DNA of 64,000 nucleotides from Pestalotiopsis fici W106-1 (Eukaryota; Ascomycota; Sordariomycetes; Amphisphaeriales; Sporocadaceae): assembly GCF_000516985.1 (NCBI RefSeq), contig NW_006917099.1:1318685-1382684 (forward strand). The letters are read 5' to 3'. Under the pieces are notes generated by a model. That model was not told the origin of the DNA. It saw only the letters and a list, made by a program, of their open reading frames with translations, and did no database searches. The position numbers were made by a program, and so were the translations under genes. Each line of letters starts with the position of its first letter. Positions within the stretch are counted from its first letter, which is position 1. Positions 23,672-33,600 of the stretch are shown in pieces.

Positions 23672-25979
23672 ATAATAATAGTGGCTAAAATTACTTTATA
23701 TATATATATATAAAAATTAATTTAGGTTTAATTTTTTATCGAACCAGGGCTTACGATTTACAGCTGCTTTTTTAAAATTGCACCCGGCCTAATTTATAGC
23801 TAAATATTTTAAAATACAAATATTATATATTTATATTTAAATCGCTTTTTAATCGTTTTTAATTTAATTTAATATCGTATAGCTTTAGCAATATTATTAT
23901 AAATTTTATACGGGCTATATTATATTTTATTAAGCCCGCAAACTAATTAATATTTAAAACGCTTTTAAAGCCTAATAGGCAATAAAATATAAAATCGTAA
24001 CTAAAAAATTCCGCCGTTAGCGATTTTAGCATAAGCCGGGGTATATTTAGTTTTAGTTTAGTTTAATTTTAGTTTTAAATTGCTTTAACTCCGTATAAAA
24101 ACCTTGCATTTTTTCCCTTAATATAATACGCCGACAAATGCGAGGCTATTGCGTAAATTTATATTATATATAATTTAAAAGTATACCTAAATTAATTGTT
24201 ATATAATCGCTAAATTCCTGCTTTTGCGGCTAGGTTTAGCAAAAAATTCCGGCGTAAGGCCGGTAAACGTTTTATAAATGCTTTTTTTTTATTAGTAATT
24301 TTTTCGTATATAATTTTAATTATATTATTATATATTTTATATTAGCTATATATATTAACGCTTTATTAAATAAACCGTAAAAAACGCCGCTAATATTTTT
24401 TAAGCTTACGCTAAATTTTATCCTCGAAAATTTAATATTTTCGACGACTCCTTCGACTTTTTCGATTCCTCCGACGAATATTTGCCTAAGCTAAAAAACG
24501 TTAAAAATAATATTTAGTTTTTATTTAATTAAAAATTAGTTGCTAAACGTTTGCGCCGGCGTTCCGTAATTTTTTATTTTATCGAGCTAAGCTAATTTAA
24601 TAATACGTATTTAAATAAAAATTATATATTTATTATTGCCGATTTATTTCCCGATATAACCCCCTTTCGCTTATTTATATTAAATATAATTTTAAATTAT
24701 TTTAAGGCTATTTTAATAAATCCGATTATTATCCCGTTTATAAAAAAATAAATTTTTAATATTGCTGCTTTTTTAAATAATGCGCGTAACGGCGATAAGC
24801 CTAAATTAATTTTGTTTAAAAAATTTAAAAAAGATATATAATTTATTTTAAATATATTTAGCCTTTCGCGAAAGCATTATAATTAAGCGGTAAATATTAT
24901 TTCGCGTTTATACGATTTTCCGTTATTTTATTTTTAGCGAAAACCTAGCCGGCGATTTTTCCCTTTTAAGCCTATTAATTTAATTATTTTTAATATTCCG
25001 AAATTAAACTCGAATTCTAAGGCTTCCCCCTAGGTTTTAGGTAATTACGGCAGCTCCGTTTTTTACGCTATATATAAATTTGCCTTTAGCTAAATATTTA
25101 AAGCTTAGCTAATATTATATATTCGGTAAAATTAGTCGGAATTTGCTTTAAAATTTAGTTATAAATTAAATTAAAAGCATACAAAAACTAATTTTATTAA
25201 CCCATAGGTATTATCCGAGCTTTAATTAGTCGGTTAGGGTATAATTCCTTTAAAACCCGTTTTTAGGCTTTTTCCTGCTAAAAATGCCGATATTAATTCC
25301 GATATATTTAATATCGATAAAATAAAGCCCGAAAACGCTGGCTTTTTATATATTAATATTATAATAAATAATTTTAACGAATATTAATTTTCGAATATAT
25401 TAGATATTATTAACGAAATAAACGAAAATTGATTTTAAATTAGTTTTAATAAAATTAACCTAAATATATTTAAAATAATAAATAAATTATTAAACCGCTT
25501 ATATTTTATAATTTTTCCTTTTCCCCCCTTTTTTCCCCCTTTTCCTCCTTTTTTGCGTATAACGCGCGCGCGCATATCCCGTATTATATTAATTATAAGG
25601 TAATCCCGAATTCGAGCCTTATCCCTTATAATTATAAAGCGATTTTTTCGTTTATATCGACGGCTAATATAATATATTTTTTTCGGTTTCTTTTATATAC
25701 GCATTTAACCTTTTAAATTAATACAAAATTAAATTTAAAATAAATAATAAGCTAATTAAAAATAGGCTAAAATTAAATTAAAATACGGATTTAATATTAG
25801 CGATATCGGCTTTTTGCTTAATAGCGATAGTAATAACGACTATACTAATAGCGTAAGCCACGAGGACCCGTTCGAGGATAAAGGCGGCTAGGACGACGAC
25901 AAAGAAAAGGAGAATAATAGTTATTAAAGCATTTATATCGATAATTTCCTTTTCCCTAATAATCCGGTATATATAAAGT

Positions 25980-26780
25980 CTAATTTAAAATTATTTTTTA
26001 ACTAAATATCGTTTAAATATATATTAACGCAAATAAATTAGTTAATAATAAGGTATATAATTTAAATTTATTTTAAAACTAATTTAAAATTAATTTATTA
26101 TAAAAATCGAATAAAAACGATAAACCTAAAAATAAATATAATGCTCCGCCGGCATATTAACAAAATAATAATAGCGCACCGCCCGTATATACTAAGGCTT
26201 AGGCAGCTTTAAATATCGTAGGTTATTAAATACGTATTAAAATTAATTTAAAATTAATATATTATAAAATAATAACAACTAAAATAATAACGACTAAAAC
26301 CATACCAACTATTATTATAACGGCTATAATAACAGCGATATACCCGTAAAAAGCGATTTAGCTAATAAAATCGATTTCGTAAATAGCTAAATACGCATAA
26401 AAACTAATTTAAAACTAATATATTATAAATAAATTTAAACGATTATTAGTATAATAATAATAATTATAATAATAACGATATACCTATAAAGGGAGATTAA
26501 ATTAAAAATGCCTTTATAAATAATTAAATACGTATTAAATACGCATAAAAACTAATTTAAAATTAATTTAATATAAAATAATTACGATTATTAGCAAAAT
26601 AACGATAATAACTATAATATATAAAACGCTAATAAAAATAGTTATTTTAATATCGATATAAATGCTAATAATAATAATTACGCTAATACCGATATAAATG
26701 CTATATATACTAAGGCTAATTTTAAAGTATATTAAAATTAATCCTTTTATTTAAATCGAGGATATAAACGACGACGCTTA
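25980..26780 (+). repeat. Repeated exon/intron-like modules in the dead element gene
   Basis: A conserved core, AAAACTAATTTAAAATTAAT with variants, recurs at about 26075, 26239, 26400 and 26548, at 148-164 bp spacing. The last three copies are preceded by AAATACG(T/C)AT. Between the cores the plus strand encodes repeated Asn-rich peptides containing NNSDIPVK or NNNDIPIK. The pattern looks like tandem duplication of one exon plus one intron, later hit by RIP. Confidence 0.5.
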
Positions 26781-27477
26781 TAATGCTACCGGATTAGTCG
26801 ATTCTAAAAATGCCGTAAACCTGCAAATTAACGATATTTTATTTATAGTAAAATTATTAATTTAGGCATAAAACCCGATTAAATATAAATTAAAATTATT
26901 TAAAAATTAATTTAATATATAGGATAATCGCCGTAATAATCGAATTATATATAACCCCTAAAAAAAGAACGTAAGTTTTTTAAATATATTTTTAGTATTG
27001 GGCTTAATTTAAATTAATTTTAATTTAGGCTAATAAAATTATTGCGAATATAAATCCTAAAAAAATAATATATTTTTTATTTAGTTTTAATTTATTTTTT
27101 ATTTATTTTTTTAAAAATAGCCTTTTTTATTACCGATTATTATATATAATCGTCGTAATAAATTAATTATAATATTTTGCAAAACGGGATTTTGCTAAAA
27201 TATTATCTATTAATTATATATTAGGTAATACCGAATTAGCGTAATATTAAAAATATAATAGTTTATTTCTTATTTATTTTAAAACTAGTTTTAAATTAAT
27301 ATCTTTATATAACGCTATTTTCGTAATCCCGAGCAGTTTTAACGCTAGCTTATAACTACTGCTAATAATAATAATTTTGTTATCGTAGGACCCTTTTTTA
27401 TGCCCGTTCCTTATAATATTGCAATAATACGCTTAAAGTTTAGTTTTAGTTTAATTTATAACTAATTTCCTTTTATA

Positions 27478-27562
27478 CTAAAATTAAAACTAAAATTAAA
27501 ATTAGAACCAAAATTAAAACTAAAACTAAAATTAAAATTAGAACCAAAACTAAATTAAGCAC
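27478..27562 (+). repeat. Short AT-rich tandem repeat
   Basis: Two to three imperfect copies of a roughly 36-42 bp unit built from AAATTA/AAACTA hexamers and ending ATTAGAACCAAA. It lies inside the RIP-degraded right arm. Confidence 0.6.
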
Positions 27563-28195
27563 TAAAATAAAAATAAGGGCTAGGAGGAAAGCGAATAAAA
27601 GGGTTTTCCGCCTAATAATAAATTATCGTTTAAAACTCCTTTAAAAAAGCCCGTCGTATTTATTAGCGAAAATAAATTTAATCGATAACTAATTATTAAT
27701 TATTTTTTATTTAGTTTATAATCGTTTAATTTTTTATTAATTTATTAAATAATGCCTAATATACCCCGAGTTCCTTCCCGCGCGGCCGTTATATTTAGCA
27801 TTTTTAAGGCGTAAATACGCTTTAATTCGCCGCCTTTTTTAGCGGTATAAATTTAAATTCTCTTAATAAATTTATAATACGCTTTTAAATCGAATTTAAA
27901 CTAATTTTAAATTTAGGTAAAAATCTTGCTTTTACCGCTACCGTTTGCCGCCGCCGCTTCGGCGCCCTTTTAGGCGAATCGCCCTAAAAAAAGCATACTT
28001 TTTTTAAAAAATAAACTAAAACTGCACTAAAATCGCATTTTAGGTGCAAAAACCGGCCTAAAGATTTGTAAAATAATAAAAAACTAATTTAAAACTAATT
28101 TTAAACCGTATTCTTCCGGATCATTAAATATAATATATAAAACTGATTTAAAAATAATATAAATATATATTGGATATAATGTATACCATTACCCT

Positions 28196-28204
28196 CGTCA
28201 CTTG
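28196..28204 (+). repeat. Right copy of 9-bp direct repeat (target-site duplication)
   Basis: Exact second copy of CGTCACTTG, followed at once by non-AT-rich coding sequence of the interrupted gene. See the left copy at 12532-12540. Confidence 0.85.
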
Positions 28205-30323
28205 AATTCCTAGAGGCTTCGGATAGCGACAGTGCAAGTTCGTCGTCAGGAACTGATGAACCTCCCTCGGCTGACGTTGCCATGAACTTTAAAATGGCCT
28301 TTGAGAACATCAACGAACTTTATCGTCTGAAAACCCTGCTTCAAAAGCCAAGATTGAAAGGGAGATATTTGCACTCTCGCAGGTCATATCGAAATCTGCC
28401 GGGATACCAACAAGATTATCAACATGTCAGGCAAAAGATTAATTTCTGGAGAACGAAACCCAGCGGGGATCCCGATGAAGAAGAAGCAGCGGATGACCAT
28501 GAGACTCAACAGAGTGCCGAGGAAGCCCCTGATGACCCCGGTATTTCTATGGACGAACTCATGGAGAGACAAAATGCAGAAGATGCATCCTTGCACGACA
28601 TGGATGATTTATGTCGTCGGCTCGCCGCTGCAAACAGCAAAAGACGCAAGCAACTGTGGTATTGGGAATCACATCCTTATCTTGACGATGCCGAGAAGCT
28701 ACTAGATATGGAACCGCCAAAGCCCTTCCGAAAGACTGATCCTATTGGTCTTAACACGACCGATGCAGATTCATTCAAGCCACCGACCACTGCCCATACA
28801 TTCTCGACAGCCGCGCGATCAGCGATATTCCCTGAATCGCGCGACCGCAATAACCAGGAAGAAGCTGGAACAGTCTACGAACCATCCGTCCTTGGAGGCT
28901 CAGGACGCTCCAAACTCCGGATTCCTGACGCTCCTTTGGCCGCAGAAGGAGAGAACACGATTGAATGCCCTTACTGTCACATAAGTTTGAGCACTGACAA
29001 GATATCGAATAGAGTTGGCTGGAAGTAAGTTGGCTGACCTTTCAATAATCTAACAGTTCGCTGATTGAAGACAGGCGGCATGTGTTTAGAGACTTGCGAC
29101 CATACGTATGCACTATTGGGGGCTGTTCAGATCCGAACCGACAATTTGTCACAAGATACGACTGGACCTACCACGAATCGCAAGTGCACCACCGACAGTG
29201 GGACTGTAGCGACTGCGATCAAGCCTTTGAAGACAAAGAAGCCTTCATTCTGCACATGTCTGATGAGCATATCGGCCGCTGGACCACGCGTCAGATTTCC
29301 CTACTGGGCGAGTTGCGTGAACGTGGAAAAGATGACACGGAGTGGTTTTCTTGCAGATTATGTTTGACAAGTCTTCAGAAACAAAGTTATTTTCGGCATG
29401 TAGCAGCTCATTTGGAAGAAATCTCACTATTTGCCCTCCCCAAACTTGTGTCGGACGGCGAAGAACAGGCACAGTCCAATGAAGCCAACGAAAATAATGC
29501 CGCCCGCTCGCTTGAGTACGATCTTTCGAGCAAAGAATCTGAGGGCATGTCAGATTTTAATGAAGAAGAACAGGTGGAACTGGTGCGAGCTCTCACGGAG
29601 AGATTGGGGCGGGAACATCCAGAGACGCTGGACAGTATAGATAGACTGGCGTCCATTTACTATGACCAAAAGCGATGGAGGGACTCAGAGCAGCTGGAGG
29701 CTGAATTGTGGAAATCTCGCAAGGAGTCACTAGGTTTCAACGATCAACTTACGCTAAAAAACATGAGCAATGTCGCCACGGTGCTGGCGAACCAAGATCG
29801 ACACGAAGAAGCGGAAGAGTTGCGGGTGGAATTATTGAAGCTTCGCAAGGAGGTATTGGGGCAAGATCATCCAGATACGATACGCAGCATGGCTGATCTA
29901 GGTTCGACGTTTTCACATCAGGACCGATTTGAAGAAGCGAAAGAACTGCAGGTGAAGGCAATGGAAATTTCCAAGGAGGCACTAGGATTCAAGCATCCAC
30001 AGACGCTACACATCATGCATTTATTGTCCTCGACATTGGCGAATCAAGAGCGATATGACGAAGCGGAAGAAATGCAGTTGGAGCTAATGGAACTTTACAA
30101 GGAGGTACTGGAACCGGATCATGAAGATGCGCTACGCAACATGGCTAATCTGGCATTGGTATGGAGAAGCAAAGGCCGATATGTGGAGGCTATGGATCTT
30201 CTACAAGAATCTACCGAGCGTCTTCGGACTACTCGAGGGGCTGATGATATTTATCTTCATTATCTGAATATTTTGAACAGTTGGATACAAGCGCAGAAGG
30301 ATGGAGATACGGCTGGAGTGTAG
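28205..30323 (+). pseudogene. 3' part of split C2H2 zinc-finger/TPR protein gene
   Basis: The frame from GAATTCCTAGAG at 28205 continues that of 12168-12540. Exon to 29024, intron 29025-29074 (GTAAGT...GACAG), exon 29075-30323. Early residues are Ser/acid-rich. Then come C2H2-like fingers (IECPYCHISL, YVCTIGGCSD with YHESQVHH, WDCSDCDQAF with LHMSDEH, WFSCRLCLTS with FRHVAAHLEE), followed by five or so 42-residue kinesin-light-chain-type TPRs (HPETLDSIDRLASIYYDQKR and similar). This layout is common in fungal proteins of unknown role related to NLR-like receptors. A shorter product could still start at ATG 28282. No internal stop or frameshift was seen despite the insertion, so loss may be recent. 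Confidence 0.85.
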
Positions 30324-30655
30324 AGCACCTATGGCTAGCTGGAACTTGGCAGAAAGTGGCGAAGAAGAGGTTATCAGAAAGATCTTTTGCTTACTGAGTA
30401 AAAAGAGAAATTATATCTGGGTTTAAGAACTATAATCTTTGTTCACATCTTGCTAGAAGAGAAGCCGGTTGTAGTGCCTGACTTGTGATGCACCATCATG
30501 GCACAGGATGAGTATCTCAACCAAGGATGGGCGGGAGAGAGCGCGTATTATATCGGCAGCTTTCGCAAGATCTGCCATCTCCTTCCTCAATTCAACCTGA
30601 CCCGAACACATCACCTTTGACGATTGCATACTCGTTTGCTCTAATCCCAGCAACT
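30324..30655. other. Convergent 3' flanks, no gene seen
   Basis: This lies between the TPR gene end and the chitinase stop codon and should contain both terminators. A minus-strand frame at 30453-30689 overlaps the chitinase's last exon; I prefer the frame ending at 30656 because its splice phases fit. Confidence 0.45.
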
Positions 30656-33600
30656 CTATTGTCCCGTAAAAGCCTGCAAGTCCACACATTCTTCCGGCCG
30701 AATGGGGATCTGCGCATCAAGAAAGTCAGCGCTCGGCCTCGGACAACGTCTTTAGAGACACGGCAAACTTACATCATTTTTGTAAAAACTCTTCCTGCGA
30801 TTCGGATTGATGCCGAAAATAGTGCTGTGCCTTTTGATTAGCCCAACTCTCAGATTTTCAATCCCAATGGGTGTATCGGAAGACGTACGGTCCTTCGAGT
30901 TTTGCAAAAAGATCTACTCCGCACACTGCACCATAACATGCATCTGGTGAGAAAAAAGGTCAGCCAAAATTACCAAGCCCCTCTACCGCGACGTGACGAG
31001 CTTGGGTGGTGATTATTTCAAGCCTAAACCCCTATTGGGGTTGGTGATAACCATCCTCGACATTGCCGACCAATAACGAGACTTACATGGTGCTGTATCA
31101 GTACCAACTCCGGCTCTACCGTAAAGGGTGGCGTAACTGTTCATCTCAAATGTCAGATTTTCCTCGCCAAGTTGCGTGTCGAACGGCTTGCTTACGTGTA
31201 TAGCTGGAGTGAAACGGCAGTTGGTACTACTTTAAATTTTGGGTCCCATCGTATACCAAACTCGACAAGCGGTGTTCTGTAGACAATCAGCTTTGGATTC
31301 AAAGTGCATGCCAATGGCCCAGTTTCATGAGCCCAGGTGACTCGTTTCAAGAAATACTCACATTTTCAACGTCAAATCGCCCGACGCGGCCACATCTGCC
31401 CTGAACGAGGTGTCATTTTTACCAGGCTGAGCTCCGGGCCCGGGAGAATCACCGATATGCGATCCACCCGTAAGCCCAGACTCAACGTCGTTGCCATCGT
31501 TGGGATATCGCTGTGTAAAGTCCCAATCCGAAACTTGAAGTTCATAATGCGCTTGACTAGATTAGTAGTCATCATGTTAGTCACTGTTTACAGCGCTTTG
31601 GTCTGAAATCGCAACCAGACTTACGTATGAACAGTAAAGGTTCCGGTCAGTTCCTGTGAGGTTTGGTTAGTTTTTCGTTGTCAGCTGATGCCTTGTATTA
31701 AGAAAACATACCCCCAAGACCCTAAGATTCGGTCCAATAGTCACTATACCTGGGACCTTGAAAGCGGCTCCAAAGTTGGCCGCTCCAAATAACTCCAAAG
31801 GCCCTGTCGAGAAGCGAAGCTGAGCAAGAGCCTGCATATGGAGCCCGGCTTGGACTGAGCCTCTGTTGCGAACTTGACAGATACATTGGTTAGTATCACT
31901 CCCATGAAGCATTGAAATTGCCACCTACATAGGACGTGAGATTCTTTGAAAGAGCTCAGATCATTTAGTCGCCCCTGCCGTGCGTGAGTTGCCAGTCTGA
32001 CCAGATTCAGGTGTAGGGACTCACAATGAGCGTCAGCTGAGCAGACGTCTGGATATCGACATGAAGGTCCGCCCAGACGGTAAAGTATGCATCGAATGGA
32101 ATACCGCCAAGAGTACATTGGAGATTCTCGTTGAATAGATAGAAAGGAAAAGTTTCCTTGACATGATGCACAGGTGAGGTGATCTCCTGTTCAAACTCTT
32201 CATTGTTCAAGATGGCCATTGCATTGCGCCAAGTTGCGGCCGAGCCACCGTGGTACCGTTTATTGAAGTGCTCCATCTCGCTAGAAATTGTTTGTTAGCA
32301 AAGATTTTCAATAATTTCATGTTGATGCATACTGTTCAGGCGTTTCGCGGCGCTCTTTGCGATAGCGATGATTAGTATAGCGTACCCATGACCCTCCAAA
32401 GTCTCTTTCGACCTCTGCTTCCATCGACCGCCGGACGTTGTCGCGCTTGACGGGAGGAACGTTTGGATCATGGTTGACGAATGCTGACCAGTAATGCGGG
32501 TCGTCCGAGTAGTCCACGCGGATCTGGACGTCCGAGTCGGATCTGCCGTGCAAGACGGAAAAGTCATAGTCAAAGACAAAGTCATAGACGCGAGGCGGCT
32601 GGCTCAGGTTACTACCTCTCTTGACCAGTCGCTTGACCAGGTAATGGGGTAAACCTTGCTCCTCTGCCGGCTCCATGCTCACCGCCATGGCGTGGCGACC
32701 GATGCCACATGTGGGAGGCATCTCGACGACTGTTCTCTCGACCTGGCCTAGGAATATTCTATCGCAATTGCTATCTTCAGTGTCATCTGAACAGACAGCT
32801 CGAACGGTGTACCGGCCGCCCTCATCCATGGTTTCTCTATCAGGGCAGTCGAATAATTCCCAGTGTGACCCGTCACGCTTGTCGAGCGATGTTATGTCCT
32901 TGTCGGGACCAGTCATGATGACCCAACCAAACCCATTCTCGTTTGGATCTTCATTCTCGCTGGCGTCTGCTTCGATCTCGAGATCCCAGTTCTGAACGTC
33001 GCTGTCGGGAACCTTGTCTGGGAACAGCCAGGCAAGCGGAACCGGCGCCTTTTTCTCAAAGGTTGTCTCACCCGCAGGACAGCAGAGAGCACGCTCCATC
33101 ATCATCGGGTGCCCAATGCCCCAGTTTGGATTGGCCGGGGGCTTTGCATAGTACTTGTGCGCGCAGTCACTGCCGCCTCCCTTTTTCGACACACCAATGA
33201 GTACCTGTCCCGAAGAGCAATGGCGCGCATTTTCGCAATCTTCAGAGGGCCATTCATCACCAGCCGGGCCTTGCCATTTGCATTCCGACCCCTTGTCGAA
33301 GGAGTCATCACAACACCAGGGTCGCCAAGACCCCTCGGCACAGGTGTCCTGGGAGTATGTGACAAATTTGCGACCGACCTTGGAGCAGGGGTCGTCCCCT
33401 TTTGGCTTCCCATCGTCTCCAATGCTGATACACTCGTCGCTCATCATGCCGCACGATTCTTTGGCGTCTGTTTTTGCTTTGCAGCAGTAAACTGCGAAAC
33501 CACTCGAACACTTTTTGTCTCCCTGATCATTTTCTTTTTCAATGAACCACTTGCTCTTGGCAATAGTCACCTGGTCCGAATCGCAATGATTTGTGCAAGG

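Larger units (their letters stand above)
12541..28195. mobile_element. RIP-degraded composite transposon insertion (15.7 kb)
   Basis: Composition changes abruptly from about 50% GC coding DNA to extremely AT-rich sequence at both ends. No substantial ORF survives inside. TpA is very common and CpA/TpG very rare outside GCA/TGC, which is the signature of RIP. The ends carry a weak inverted similarity: ATACATTATAT occupies bases 12-22 inward from both termini. The block is bounded by the 9-bp duplication and contains a nested copia element (18424-23671). Removing that leaves about 10.4 kb of outer element whose class I cannot name; MULE-like is suggested by the 9-bp duplication only. Confidence 0.85.
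23672..28195. repeat. Right arm of the degraded insertion
   Basis: About 4.5 kb of RIP-degraded sequence. Around 25810-26780 plus-strand frames read as a dead multi-exon gene rich in Asn and Asp (for example SVSHEDPFEDKGG then a stop where Trp is likely, and YNNNDIPIKGD), with recurring intron-like modules. A short tandem repeat lies at 27478-27562. I cannot name a transposon class from it. Confidence 0.55.

Noticed and set aside
25980..26780. CRISPR-like spaced repeat
   Set aside because: Repeat cores are imperfect and spaced 148-164 bp apart by similar, coding-like sequence inside a RIP-degraded eukaryotic element.
12541..28195. Mitochondrial or plasmid DNA as an explanation for the AT-rich block
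   Set aside because: No mitochondrial genes or tRNAs are visible, the dinucleotide bias is that of RIP, a copia element lies inside, and a target-site duplication bounds it.
28101..28313. 70-codon minus-strand frame over the right element edge
   Set aside because: It crosses from element into the antisense strand of the C2H2/TPR gene; chance ORF.
30527..30841. 104-codon plus-strand frame
   Set aside because: It overlaps the 3' exons of the chitinase on the other strand and has no features of its own.
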